Shown here piece by piece: positions 1 through 12,429 of a DNA stretch of 64,000 nucleotides. The translations under genes and the position numbers were made by a program. The notes below the pieces were generated by a model. The model saw nothing but the letters and a program-made list of their open reading frames with translations, was not told where the DNA came from and ran no database searches. This DNA comes from Romanomermis culicivorax (taxonomy: Eukaryota > Nematoda > Enoplea > Mermithida > Mermithidae), in the NCBI GenBank assembly GCA_963922205.1, contig CAWUHX010000074.1:1-64000 (forward strand), in the 5' to 3' direction. The first letter of the stretch is position 1, and every line of letters begins with the position of its first letter.

Positions 1-42
1 CACACTCTATCAGATTAAGCAGTGGTATCAACGCAGAGTACT
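1..42 (+). other. Library adapter remnant at contig end (not genomic)
   Basis: Positions 17-42 match the SMART-type PCR primer (starts AAGCAGTGGTATCAACGC, ends in GAGTACT). The version with the final T is, as I recall, the adapter primer of PacBio ultra-low-input genomic amplification. Bases 1-15 plus a T look like a 16-base PacBio sample barcode missing its first base (I recall bc1019; from memory). Together they say the window starts at an untrimmed read end. Nothing biological should be read into these bases. Confidence 0.9.
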
Positions 43-56
43 AAAGAATTCATATA

Positions 57-368
57 TCAGCTCACTTCTTTAGATAAACACCACTTCATTCCATTAAACA
101 AATTGTTAAATCGTACTGTAACCCTGTGGCTCTCGACCAACATCTTATAACCAAGGTTGATGCCACATTGACCTCCATGTGAAAATGTCTTTTCAATAAT
201 ATTGACATCCCGGCCTAGTATACCGTATTGTGGTAAAATGAGCTTGAATCCACGACCATACGCCTCTTTTGTTTTAGGGTCAACGTTAGGAAAATAAATT
301 GACACGTATCTACCTTCAACTTCTACAAATAATGCCATGTTTTCGTCTAACGTGAACTGGTGCTCCAT
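57..368 (-). CDS. Unrecognised small protein, 103 aa, beside Polinton-type polymerase
   Basis: The reading frame is open from 467, but the ATG at 366-368 gives a soluble-looking 103-residue protein (begins MEHQFTLDENMALF) without the hydrophobic, low-quality upstream stretch. It has no stop or frameshift, no signal peptide and no membrane segment. I do not recognise the family. It is divergent from the polymerase pseudogene starting at 1173, sharing an ~800-base spacer, which suggests it is another gene of the same Polinton-like element, cut by the contig end. It could also be a chance ORF; amino-acid composition (balanced charged and hydrophobic residues, internal Gly-rich turn GGQCGINLG) argues for real coding. 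Confidence 0.5.
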   Translation of the reverse strand: MEHQFTLDENMALFVEVEGRYVSIYFPNVDPKTKEAYGRGFKLILPQYGILGRDVNIIEKTFSHGGQCGINLGYKMLVESHRVTVRFNNLFNGMKWCLSKEVS

Positions 369-1172
369 TTTTGAAAATTCTTGGAGAAATATACCAAAGA
401 GAGAGAGAGAGAAAAAAAACGAGTAGTTTTTGTAGCAACAAAACAGATAAATGTATAAAGTGTTCAAAATTTTAGAGTAAAAGGGGGCTATAACTATAAT
501 AAAATAACCAGGATAAATAGCTTATAGATGTAAGAGGAGGAGTTATAAGCATAATAAATATTCAAGACATATATCCTACAGTATTTTACTATTCTGATGA
601 GTATATGAGAGGAGGAGCTATGTTCTACAAAATAAAATAAAATGTGTTTATGTGCTATGGTAACCTTTGAGATCAAAGCTAGAAAAATATATGTGTTTTA
701 CGTGTTATAGTAATTATCAAGGTCAAAGCTATAGAAGCAATATAGCCACGTGCACATGAGTTATAAGGGTCTTTAAAGCTTTCCCACATAAAAAGAAAAG
801 ATGGTGCAACAGGGTTATAAGCTGCTATTACAGTTATTTTATAGCTTCAAGAATCAAAACAAAAATACTAGGGTTGTACAGTAAAGCAGGTTTTCAACTG
901 GTTTTATCTGGTTATATGCTAATAAAATAAGCTAAAGAAATGATATGGGCACGTGTTCATGAGTTATAGAGGTCTTTAAAGCTTTCCCATCATAAAAAAG
1001 AAAAGTACTACAATAACCTCGTAAACAATAATTAAATCTCTACCATAAAATTAATAGCTTTTGCTAATTTATAAAAATTTTCTATTATTACTGTATAAGT
1101 TTTGATGAGTAGGTTGTTTTCTATTTTTCTAATTTATAGTTTTTGTATTTTCTAGTTTGGATAATTTTTATA
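369..1172. promoter_or_regulatory. Divergent spacer with duplicated 55-base block
   Basis: No gene seen. Two near-identical ~55-base blocks lie at 747-800 and 950-1005; each starts with the E-box-like palindrome CACGTG and continues through TTTAAAGCTTTCCC to an A-rich end. A second pair of shorter look-alikes (about 654-680 and 704-730) share 'gatcaaagct/ggtcaaagct'. Lying between two divergent element genes, these may be shared promoter elements; this is inference. Confidence 0.4.
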
Positions 1173-4100
1173 ATGAAACCTATTTGCGAGGATATTACTT
1201 CGGATGAAGATGATATGCCTATGGAAGTTTTAGAAGATATTACTTCTGATGAAGATGATGAAACGATTGTGAATGAGTCTTCAGAGAATATTACCTCTGA
1301 GAAAGAAGAAACACTTGATAATAATAATATTTCGGAAGAAGAAGAAGAAGAAGAAGGAACTGTTTTAGATTATGATGATGAAGATGATCAATACAAAAGT
1401 TATACGCATTACAGTTCTGATGAGGAAGAAATTTATGAAGCAGCTCAAATTGGTGGTGGTGGTGGTGGTGTTGGGGGTAGTGGAGGTGTAACGAATGCAT
1501 CTTTTGTTGCAGATGATTTTTTCGAACTAGGTCAACCCAGTACCGTAAATATTAGGCATTTTAATACGGAAGGTCGAGAGTACTCTGTAAACTTTAGTAA
1601 TACTGAACATATGGATGATTTAAATGCTCAAATAGTGCCAACGTTTCAACGTATAGTAGAGCGAATTTCTGAGAATGTCACTGATAATGCGCTTATAGGG
1701 TTTTCCTTTGACCATCCAGATTTGACGAAAGGTCGTGTTTTGATACCTTTTAGACCGAAACATGCTTTAACTGGAGATTTGATTGTAAACACTCTTCATG
1801 CTGTTCTTCAATCAAATGAGCAAATACAAATTGATAGTCATCAAGCTACAATTCGCACAATTGTTGTAACACCACCTGAGGGTAGTGGTAAGCTAATTAA
1901 AATTACTTATGTAACATTTTATTTATTATTTTATTTTATTTTAATTTAAGGTATTCACAATGCCCATCAATATTTAAAACATAATGATTTTCTGAAAGAT
2001 AAACGCTGTATTATTCAAATCAACAACACGGATGATTTATGTTTTGCTAGAGCTCTAGTTGTTGTTAGAGCTTACATTCATAAAAAAGATAGGAACACTG
2101 AGCACAAATGGGAAAGTATTCGAAAGTCTGACAAACCACATCTGCTGCAAGCAAAGGTTGCTAATGAACTGATGACCTTGGCAGGCTTAGCTAATCATCA
2201 AGGGGCTTGCGGTTTTCATCAGTGGGAACAATTGCAAACTGTTTTATTACCCGATTATCAAATCAAAGTTTTTAGCAAAGAACGCTTTAAGGATTTGATA
2301 TTTAGAGGTTAGAGTTTTTTATTTTTCCGTTATTGTGTACCTATTTAGAGTTTTAAGGACCTGAAGCAACGCATGTTTTGAATATTTACCACCATGATAA
2401 CCATTACTCCGTCATTAAAAAGATGCCTGGATTTTTTGAGCGCAGCTACTTTTGTCCTCATTGCGATCTGGCCTACAATAACAAAATTGAACACAGATGC
2501 AAAAACATTTGTCCTCTGTGTTACAATACACCCCCATGTAGTCAATTTAATGCTCGAAAATGCAAAGATTGTCTGCGATATTTTAAAAACGATGGGTGTT
2601 TTGCTCAACACAAGTTTGTTTTTACTCAAAGAGGTCAATTGAAACGTCAAAAAACAGGGGTAGCTATTTGCGACTGTTTCAAAGTGTGCGAACAATGTGA
2701 TACACTGATTTGATGAGCACATTCTAAACCTCATAATTGCCATTATTTTGAATGCAAAACATGCAATAAAAGCATACCTAAAAAAGGTATTAGATACAGA
2801 ATAATTATTTTATTTTATATGGAAATTTTTAATTTTAGGACATTTATGTTTTATGCAACCTGTTGGTAGTGAACAAATTGAAGAGGAAGAAGATATATTT
2901 GAAACAAATGTTGATGAGGATGAGTGTCTAGTTGATAATGAAACAGGAATTGCTGATAAGTGTCCTGTTTATCAAAAATTTGTTTTTTATGTTTTTGAGA
3001 CTACACAGGAAAAAATTCTATGACAAACCGAATTAGGGGATGTGTTTGAACATGAACCAAATTTATGTGTTGTCCATACTGTATGCGATCAGTGTCGTCA
3101 AAACGAGGGAAATTTTTGCTGCGATACATGCGGTTAACGCGAGCGTATTTTCAAAGGCTCTACATGTCTAATTGATTTCTGCGAATACCTTTTTGCAAAA
3201 GGTATGAAAAACATTACAGCAATAGCACATAATTCTCGAGGATTTGATGGACAATTTATAATGCAAATTTTGTATCGTAATGGACATCATAAACTACATA
3301 TCATTAATAAGGGTGAATTAGTAAATTGTTTATAGTTTTTTTCATTTTCATTTTCATCTATTTATTTATTTTAGGATTAGAGTTGATGTGTATCAAAGTA
3401 GGGTCGATAAAAATTATCGATTCTCTGAACTTTCTTCCGATGCCTTTGGCGGCTTTACCAAAAACATTTGGAATAAGTAAAATATGTAAAGGATATTTCC
3501 CTCATTTCTTTAATAGAAAAGAAAATTATGGTTATATTGGCTCATATCCTTCATCCGACATGTACGGTTACAATGCTATGAAACCTGCGGCTCGTGACAC
3601 ATTTCTGGAGTGGTATATGGAAAGCTTGAAGCAGTAAGTTTACAAAAAAATAAAGTTTTGCATTTAAATGCGTCATTGTTTAGAGGTGTCATTTTAATTT
3701 TTATAATGAGTTACTTGACTACTGTCTTAGCAATGTGCAAGTTTTACGACAATGTTATATGAAATTTCGCGATATTTTTATGGAAGAAACCAATGTCGAT
3801 CCTTTTGAAAATTCAATAACCATCGCTAGTGCTTGCAACTTAGTTTTCCGACGTTTATTTTTGAAGCCAGATACTATTGGTGTAATACCATACAAAGGTT
3901 ACGGTAAGGAAGAAAGACAGTCTGTTATAGCCTTAAAATGGTTGAAATGGTTAGCCCATAAAAATGAAAAACTGTATATTTGACATAAACCTAACCGAGG
4001 TGAAATTCAAATTCGAAAATACAAAGTTGATGGTTTATCAGGTAATTTTGTTTAAATTTTTGAAATTTTAAAATCTATATGTTTGCTCATTAAGAGACCA

Positions 4101-5979
4101 CAATTTATGAATTTTACGGTTGTTATTGGCATGGATGCCCCAAATGTATGAAAAATAGATATCAATTAACAACCGATAATGATACAAAAGCAGTTGATGC
4201 ATATGAACGCACTTTTAATTGGGCTATGGGACTTCAATCACTTGGTTATACCGTAGTTGAAACGTGGGAATGCGAACTCTTACAATAACTTCACTCAGAT
4301 CATGAAATGAAAACATTTTTTGATACAGTCAAAATACCTGAACCTATAAATCCTCGAGAAGGTAAAATCTTGAATTGTTCTTTATTTTTTGTCAAAAGTT
4401 TTCTTGTTTTAGCTTTCTTCGGCAGTCGCACTAATGCTGTAAAACTGTATCATAAAATTAAGTACAATGAAGATGGTACACCTGCAGAAAAGATCAATTA
4501 TGTAGATGTGTGCAGCTTATACCCATTTGTCAACAAATCTGGGAAATACAATACAGGCCATCCAAAAATCTTTACTGAAGATTTTGAAGAGGTCAGCTCA
4601 ACGTCCCAGCCTTATGAGGGGTTAATCAAGTTTACGGTTTTACCACCTCCCAAACTTTTACATCCTGTTCTACCGTATGGACATGGTGGTAAATTATTGT
4701 TTCCCTTATGCAAAACTTGCACGCATGATTCACAAAAGACCACATGCGAGCATAACAACCAAGACAGAGCATTAGATGGTACATGGGTTACGATAGAATT
4801 AAACAAAGCCTTAGAGAAGGGATATAAGGTATATTGTTACTGTAATGGTTCTTTTTCCTATGTATATTATTTTTGTTTCAGATCCTCAAGATTTTAGACG
4901 TTTGGCATTATGATAATATTGAGCAATATCATCCAACCAAAAACCCCACTGGTGGTTTATTTACTCAATACGTCAATACCTTTATGAAAATGAAACTAGT
5001 AAGTTTTTTCTTATGTAAATGTGGCAGAATTTGATTGTAATTTTTATAGGAGAGTGAAGGCTACCCTACTAAAGCTCAGACAGCTGAGCAAAAACGTGAA
5101 TACAAGATGGAGGTCTACAATTGTGAGAATATTTTATTGGATTCTTCGAAAATTTTAAAAAATACTGGAAAGAGGGCTTTGGTGAAATTAATGCTAAATT
5201 CTTTCTGGGGAAAAGCAACTTTGCATACATTTTGTATTTGATTTAATTATTTTTATGTTTTTTAGTTTGGTCAACGAAACAATATGGATAAAACTGTTAT
5301 CCACAATGCACCCAAAGAATATTTTAAACTTGTGATGAATGCGGCCAACATTATTAAGAATGTTAGACTAATCAATGAACAATTGGTGTCAACAACATAT
5401 TGTCAACATGATGATTTTGCCGAAGTCAAGGGAAATACTAAGGCTGTTATTGCAGCTTATACAACGGCTCAAGCTCGACTGAAGTTATATTCTTACATTG
5501 AGCGATTAAAGAGTCGAGTATTGTATTTTGACACTCATAGTATTATTTACCTGTCAACAGTTGACAAACAACAATATCAAGTACCTACTGGTTGGTGCCT
5601 TGGTGAAATGACTGACGAGTTACGTGAATATGGTTCCAGATCTTACATTACCGAATTCGTCAGTGGAGGTCCTAAAAATTACACTTATAGGTTGTACAGT
5701 CCATCTACAGACCAATACCCTCACGTAATCAAAGTCCGAGGTATCACTTTGTCATCAGATACTATGAAAAAAGTCAATTTTTATTTGCTTTGTCAAATGG
5801 TTTTTGCCTTTGTAAAAAAGAATGGAAAAGAAGAAGTAAATGTACATAGTCTCCGTATAAAGCGTCAGCAAGATCATAAAGTTGTTACTCGTAAAACTTT
5901 GAAAAAACTTTGTGTAGTATATGATAAACATATTTTGAAACGTAATTTTTGTACATTTCCTTATGGTTGGACTAAATGA
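1173..5979 (+). pseudogene. Polinton/Maverick-type protein-primed DNA polymerase B, intron-rich, decayed
   Basis: Family B protein-primed polymerases replicate Polinton-like elements. The phase-consistent exon model is 1173-1887, 1951-2307, 2358-2786, 2839-3312, 3375-3633, 3731-4041, 4095-4361, 4413-4828, 4882-4998, 5050-5214, 5266-5979; introns are 50-97 bases and the last has a GC donor. The N-terminus is acidic with a poly-Gly stretch. Next come a Cys-rich zinc-like region in exon 3 (CPHCDLAY, CPLC), an Exo II-like HNSRGFDGQF, the IDSLNF segment of the (S/T)Lx2h motif, YEFYGCYWHGCP, motif A (DVCSLYP, ~4500), motif B (KLMLNSFWGK, to 5214) and motif C (FDTHS, 5530-5541). It is dead: in-frame stops at 2711, 2714, 3021, 3135, 3981 and 4286, Exo I Asp replaced by Val (2991-2993), and the second motif C Asp replaced by His (5536-5538). 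A possible poly(A) signal AATAAA is at 5987-5992. An adintovirus-type relative is an alternative origin. Confidence 0.85.
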
Positions 5980-6049
5980 TTTTTACAATAAAGTAGAATG
6001 TTGCATCGAATTAAAAATTTTTTCTTTTTGATATGTAAAGATTTTTTCA

Positions 6050-7160
6050 ACTCTCCAATTTTTCTACATGCTTTTTACAACCATTTTGTTTTGGTCATTT
6101 TTATAAAAGACCTTCTTGATCATTTTTGGCAGTCAATCAAACTTTATACGCATGCACCCGTAAAGATAATGTTTCATCGCATATTGACTCTCTTGAGATT
6201 TTTCTCATTAAACAGACCATTACTGACCAATTTGACCATTTGAGATTGACTTGAACAATTGTTCAGGAATGGGACCTCCGAACATATTTACGCCTGCAGG
6301 TGGCGCCCTTTTGTCAAAGGGGGTCCGGGGGCGAAAATTTTTGAAAGGCTTCCTCTGCCCAGGGGGGAAGCCATTTTTACACACAATCTCTTTTTATTTC
6401 TGTTTCATTTTTTGTTTATTTTAGTTTTCCTTTTTCCCTTTTCCGTTCATCATTGATTTTCCTTTTCCACCTACAGTAACACACCTATTACCCTAATTCT
6501 ATTATTACCATAATCGAAAATTACTGTAATTCCGCTATTAGGGTAACTCCTGAACCTGTATGCTTAACCGTACGTCAACTCTCCAAATTTTTTACACACT
6601 TTTTATGACCAGCTCGTTCTGGTCATTTTCTATAAAAGACCTTATTTGTCTACATGCTTTTTATGCTCAGCCCTCTCTGGTCATTTTTTATAAAAGACGT
6701 TCTTGGTCATTTTTGGTAGAACATCAAACTTTATAGGCATGCACCCGTAAGGATAATGTTTCATCGCGTATTGACTCTCTCGAGATTTTACTCATTAAAC
6801 AGACCATTACTGACTAATTTGACTGTTCTGACATTTATTGACTTGAACGATCGTTCAGAAATGGGACCTCCAAACATATTTACGCCTGCAGGTGGCACCC
6901 TTTTGACAAAGGGGGTCCAAGGGGGCAAATTTTTGAAAGGCTTCCTCTTCCCAGAGGGGAAGCCATTTTTATACAAGATCTCTTTCTATTTCTTTTCCAT
7001 TTTTTGTTCACTTTAGTTTTCCTTTTCCATTTTCTGTTTATCATCGATTTTCTTTTTCCACCTACAGTAACACACCTATTACCCTAACTCCACTATTACC
7101 ATAATCGAAAATTACCGTAATTCAGCTATTACGGTAACTCTAGAACCTGTATGCTTAACC
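6050..7160. repeat. Tandemly duplicated ~0.5 kb module
   Basis: Copy 1 (about 6050-6580) and copy 2 (about 6645-7160) share the order: 'ctacatgctttttac', 'ataaaagac', 'gcatgcacccgtaa', 'cattaaacagaccattactgac', 'tacgcctgcaggtggc', G-rich run, 'gaaaggcttcctct', then a T-rich tail and 'cctacagtaacacacctatta'. Positions 6580-6644 hold an extra partial unit. Short ORFs inside are in different frames in the two copies, so this is not coding. A diverged third copy of the central part lies at 12430-12545. Confidence 0.8.
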
Positions 7161-7290
7161 GTATGACCTATAAATTGACGAAGAAATTGACTGTATATGT
7201 TTACCATATGACCTATAAATCGACCAAAAATGACAAATTATAGGTCATACACAAAAGATAGGGGTATCCTTAACCATATGACCTATATGG
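7161..7290. repeat. Cluster of TATGACCTATA words in both orientations
   Basis: Three direct copies of an 'ACC(G/A)TATGACCTATA' word (about 7160, 7201, 7271) and one inverted copy ('TATAGGTCATAC', about 7240) sit in 130 bases, so the stretch can fold back on itself. Function unknown. Confidence 0.5.
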
Positions 7291-8165
7291 GCCGGCCTTA
7301 CTACTGAAATGAATCTGCAGGAGAAGCAGTCTAATATGAACATTGTTTTGCGATCCATATTAAACTTGATCTACTTCTCATGCTATCCGTTGCATTTAGG
7401 ATGCTCCTTCTGCACCCAAAGAAAGCCAGCATCACTGATCCTGAAGATATAAGGCAGTTGGCGGTGGTTTGCGCCAATCCCCACACTGAACGCTCGATTA
7501 CTCGTCATGCATTCAACCAGTTTCATTTACCTTCTGTTCCTGACTTACCTCCTATGCCTTTACCCTGAAATTCTATACCTCCTGACTATCCTGATGTCAT
7601 ACATGATGCCAATACTCAGCCTGATCAAGATCCTCCTCGCCAATCACATTCATGTTCTGGTTCCCACACCACCCCTCTCTAGACCAGCAGTTAATGACAA
7701 CTGTTGAGATTTTAGTTGTTCTGCAGATATTTATTTATGTATTTATTTATATTTATTTATATTTATTTTGTTTGTTTCGTTTCAGTTCTTCTGCTCAAAA
7801 AATATAATCTCAGTGCCCCTCGTTTTTACTTTCATTTTTTAGAGCTTTTGTACAGTTTTGGCCATGCCCTGTGAAATTTTTAATGTGCATGTATTTTTAT
7901 TTGTGATGACCAATTTCACACAACTGGTTTTGTCACTGCCGTATCTCAAGTTCCATGGATTCGCATCCCATGAGATTCACCTTTTCGCCATTTTGAATTT
8001 GTTACGTCTTTTCCCATATTTATGAGGACAGGAACTCTTTTTACACTAGAACGACTCTAAAGCACCTTGTAGTTTGATTGCATAAGGGGATCTGCTGCAA
8101 GGGGGAAGGGTGTTGTACTGTCAGTTTTGGTTTCCTTATTACATTCTTGCTATCTTTACAATATA
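7291..8165. other. No gene seen; low-complexity T/A stretch
   Basis: A 62-codon ORF at 7380-7568 shows no recognisable motif and no splice context. Around 7728-7772 there is a TATTTATTTATA simple repeat. Confidence 0.5.
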
Positions 8166-8580
8166 CATGTAACGGAGCCCTGAGGTCTGGGGGGGAGGGT
8201 TGGGCCACTTTTTTGGGGCCGGGGGTCAGTAATTCCCAAAATTTTGGGGGGAGGGGTCTCTGAAGGAAAAAAATTCCATTTTTTGACAAAAAAGTTCGAA
8301 AAATGGTTCAAAAAATAGTAATTTTTGTGTTAAAAATGATGAAAAAATGTATTTATGGCACGAAGCGCCAAGAAAATTGATGTTTTTGACCATTTTTTGT
8401 TCAAAAACTGACATTTTTCATCAAAAAATTAACATTTTTCAGTATTTTTCCGACCAAAAGTATGGGGTTCCCTAGGGCTACGATATGGCTAGCCATATAA
8501 TTAGAAAATCCTGGGGGGTGGTCGCCCAATGGCTAGCCATATGGTCGACGATTTCTGGGGGGGGGGGTTCCCATAGCACG
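8166..8580 (+). repeat. Dispersed repeat family R1, copy 1 (complete)
   Basis: Runs from 'tgtaacggagccctgaggtctgg' to 'gacgatttctggggg'. A second copy is at 43639-44634, where the same words occur but are split by a 680-base hAT element. Both contain 'gaagcgccaagaaaattga'-like text, a run of G and the phrase 'tcgcccaatggc'. The uninterrupted copy serves as the empty site for the hAT insertion. Confidence 0.75.
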
Positions 8581-10812
8581 TCCCCTCAATTACATGTATG
8601 CTTTACAACCATCAATAATCATGTTTCCACAAATTGGGCGATGCAATTACTGTAGTCATCGTGTCATGTGCTCAGAAATTGGTCAGTGATTCAGTCTTCA
8701 TTTTGTGACTCCTACTGTCTGGTCACGTTCCACAATCAAAGCTCCACTGCGTTACCCCATCGTCGCCTATTATTATTTTAAATCATGAAATCCAAGATTT
8801 CACAATTTAGAATAATTTCAATTTACAATAATTTTTCGAGTGGTTTTTCCTTCGATGCGCGGTTTTCAAAAGGCATACGTGCCCCAGCCTAACATGAAGT
8901 AAGTATTAGTATTAAGGTCTGAATCTCTTGGAACTCCTGCCTAAATCATTTTTGGATTCAAAATCAAATCTTATTCTTGGTGGATCACTAAGTCCAATGT
9001 CTCAAACATATTTCTGAAATATAACACTCTCTTGCTTTCCTCATCAAAGATTAAATACAAGTTTAAATCCTTTGTTGATTAAGTAACTTGATGGCATCAG
9101 CCAGTAAGTCCAGCATTTCTGGATTGTATAGGGGCATTTTACTGGTTTTTACCATCTTGTCTATTGATTTTTTCCTTAAATTTCATGAGTATGTATTTGT
9201 AAAAGCAGTTTGCCTGATTGTGTAGGGGCTTATCTCAATTCATGCTAGATTAATACCACGGATTTTGAATTTAAAATTTTGGGTTAGTAAACTAGCTAAA
9301 CTGCACAATTTCATTCAATTTAGTTTTCTAATTTGTGACCCACTAATTTCGTGAATAGTAAGTCTGTTTTTTGCAATAAAAAATGTTGCATGCCAATATT
9401 TTGACTGTCATTTTTGACTTATTACTAGTAATTCGTCATATTTATTCTCATTTGGTATTATGTAATTACAGCATTCCTGCTCACAATTTTGCTATGGTAA
9501 ATAGAATTTCAAAAACCATCTTTAATCTGCCCAACCAATATTTATTGCCTCCCTTTTTTAAGACTTAAAAGTAATTTATTTGACATAATGCTCATCATAG
9601 TGCTTATGATTCTTCATCATAAATAAATAGTAGGTATTTTTTAGAGTAACTTCGAGTCATACTAAGTGATGTAATTGGATGGATTTTGAGGTTTTTGCTA
9701 TGGCATCTTATATCAGAAACCTTGGACTCTCAACTCACCACATAGTGGATCCATGATGTCCTCAATTGTCAGACATACTGCAGGTTAGAAAATTTCTGTT
9801 TGGCTAACTTTTGCAATCTTGAAGAATTTCAGATTTTTTTCTGGAAACCTAGAAAATACATCTGCCCAGGAAGTTGAATTCAGTTTACATATAGGTAAAT
9901 ATTCCTCGGATAATGTGGTCTCAACCTCATTATTTTTACCATTTTAGTGACTACAACAATATGAGTAACTAAATAACATCACCTGTAGCAATTACTAATT
10001 TATTCGAGTGGATATTTTTTAAAACCTGCACTTAAGTTTTTACAAAGCCATTTTTATCCTTATTATGCAACCTTTCAGCTTGAATTATGTTTTACATTTT
10101 CTTTCCCCACTTATTTAATGTTTCACATATACTAATATTGTGTCAGTATATGTTTAATGTTAATATGTTATTTCAATTATTGATATTGAAAATTCTGATT
10201 TTGTCTATACACAACAATGTTATAATTTGATACTCTTGTTTGATTTCGAATCATGACATGCTTGATCACCTTGAATATATTGTATTATTATTCGTGCAGC
10301 ATTTAGGTTAGCAGTGTCCAAAATTCCTGACTGATACACGAAGCAAAGGCCCATAATGTGACCCTTTCTCTCAAAAGTTGTCTAAGTGTTATCATTTGAG
10401 GATTGGATCATGCTTTAAGAAATAGCTATGAGTGTTTATGATATCATTTTGAATATTTATGTTTCAATTTAATGCATTGTGAATCCAAGAAAAATGGATT
10501 TCCTATTCTTTGTCATTGTCCGAATTGTCTGCCATCATATTTTTATACTTGCACATTGACTTCCGAGGAAAATTCTACAGTTGTGCAGAATAGTTATATC
10601 AGGCAAAAAAAGTGAATTTTTGGCGATTTTGATGTGTTAAAGTGTTATCTTTCCCACACTCTTTTCTGCCTTTCTTTTTCTGTCATTAAGCACCTAGTCT
10701 CATTTTTGGTCAATATTTCAGCTTAGTCTACATGATTGCAAATTGCTTATTGTGCATAATCTGAACTGTAGTACAGTTACATTGTTGCAACAACCATTTT
10801 CAAAAAAATAAC
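8581..10812. other. No gene or clear element seen
   Basis: AT-rich sequence (roughly 65-70% A+T) with only short ORFs (for example 9383-9568 and 10718-10942 on opposite strands) lacking domains or splice context. Nothing supportable. Confidence 0.5.
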
Positions 10813-10814
10813 TA

Positions 10815-11202
10815 TAGTCTGTTCTTCTTGAAATACTGGTTAGGAATAGAACTTGATTGGAAAGCAAATAATATTTTCTTTTTAACGATTTTCTCCTAAA
10901 CTGTATCTCACATAGGACAAAAAATTTGTGACCATGCTCCAATAATGCTCAGTGAACTTTTTGAGTGATAAATCTCATAATAAAGACTCTCTCTGAACAA
11001 CTTTGTGGGCATACTTTCTTTCCATTTTTCAATTATTAGCATAATTAAAATAAATCAGTTTTCTTGAAAAATTTCTGTGAATCAAAATATGATAGAAAAT
11101 TGTTTACAAGTAGTTTTTACTGCAGATAATCACAAAATATCTAATAACACCTAACTTTCTTTCTGCTATCATTTTTATAAGAACTACAAGAAAAACAGAC
11201 TA
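10815..11202. mobile_element. MITE, TAGTCTG family, ~388-base member
   Basis: Ends read TAGTCTGTTCTTCTTG and, inverted at the right end, TAGTCTGTTTTTCTTG. Both sides have TA (10813-10814 and 11203-11204), fitting a TA target duplication of Tc1/mariner-like elements. Internal sequence is noncoding and longer than in the 233-base members at 13893 and elsewhere. Confidence 0.65.
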
Positions 11203-11669
11203 TAGGCTATAGTTAGCAGTTTGACATACTTTTAATTATCATTTTTACAACTATTTTGTCGATGAGTGACCCATTTGTAATGAAAAAAATTGGCCAAAAA
11301 ATTATCAGAACTAAAAGCTCGTCCATCAAATGGGACAACATAAAGCCATATGTAATGCCTTGCAGGGCTATTTTTTCCTTGTCTCAGCACATAATCAAGG
11401 TTGATTGGATATGAAAAAAATGACAGAAAACAATGGCTAATATATCATATAAGGTTGAATTTTTATTGTGTCTTGATAGTATGGGTAAAAAATATTGAAT
11501 TGTAGTCCAGTAAAACATATTTTCAATAGAAATTTTATTTTGCATCACCAAAGCTCATTTAAAAAAATCGACACTAGTCTCTTCCATTCATTAGGTAAAT
11601 CAAAATCCGGAAATAAAAGACTATCTTGTTTCAACTGGCAGAACAAAATTTATGTAAAAATTTTGTAAA
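11203..11669. other. No gene seen
   Basis: AT-rich noncoding sequence between a MITE and the dyad-repeat field. Nothing recognisable. Confidence 0.4.
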
Positions 11670-12109
11670 AAATGAGTAAAACCATTACATCGTTAGATCA
11701 TATGACCTATTGATGTTCTTAAAAAATAGCAAAAAGTTTAGATTGTTGGATTTTATGTCATGATCATTAAATTCAAAGTTCTTCCCAAAACTTTTGCAAG
11801 TAAAAACATTAGATTGTTAGATTTTATGCTCGGACTCTTACAATCTAACAGTTTTAAGGAACCCATTAAATTGTTAGATTTAATGCTCTGATCCTATCAA
11901 TCTAACAATCTAACAGGTTTACTCACTTGAAAAACAAGTAAAACCCTTATATCCTTAGAATTTATGGATCTGAGCATAGAATCTAATGATCTAACAGTTT
12001 TACTCATTTTTCAAGTGAGTAAACCTGTTAGATTGTTAGATTTTTAGGATCCCAGCATATAATCTAATGATATAATGGGTGTACTTACAGTAAATGCATT
12101 AGATTTTAC

Positions 12110-12195
12110 AAATTTGATACCATTAGGTGCATCAGCTGTTGACCATCTAGTCTACAATAATTCATTTCGATAGTTTTATTCTTTGTCGGACAGTC
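12110..12195 (+). repeat. 90-base block 'ctagtctacaataattcat', copy 1
   Basis: Shared text: 'tttgataccatta ggtgcatcag', 'catctagtctacaataattcattt', 'gatagttttat', 'tttgtcggacagtcggttt'. Further copies at about 12575-12680 and 14440-14555. Each copy adjoins dyad repeats, suggesting a larger repeated unit of which these are one part. Confidence 0.65.
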
Positions 12196-12429
12196 GGTTT
12201 TGAACACATATGATAGAAGCAGTACAAAAGTTATCCTGATGCCTATTAGTTACTTTTAAAGAAAGAGTCCAACATGTAACGTACAAAATGGTGAGTCTGG
12301 TCGAGTACAGTATGATCCTGTATAAATGATGTTTCATAGTATATAGACTTTTTTTGAAATTTTATGTGCAGAGCAGATCAATTTCTGACCATTATGACTT
12401 GTAAGACTGTTCAGACAGAATTGGGCCTG

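Noticed and set aside
6259-7016. ORFs in the duplicated 6-7 kb module
   Set aside because: Frames and lengths differ between the two copies, so they are not conserved coding.
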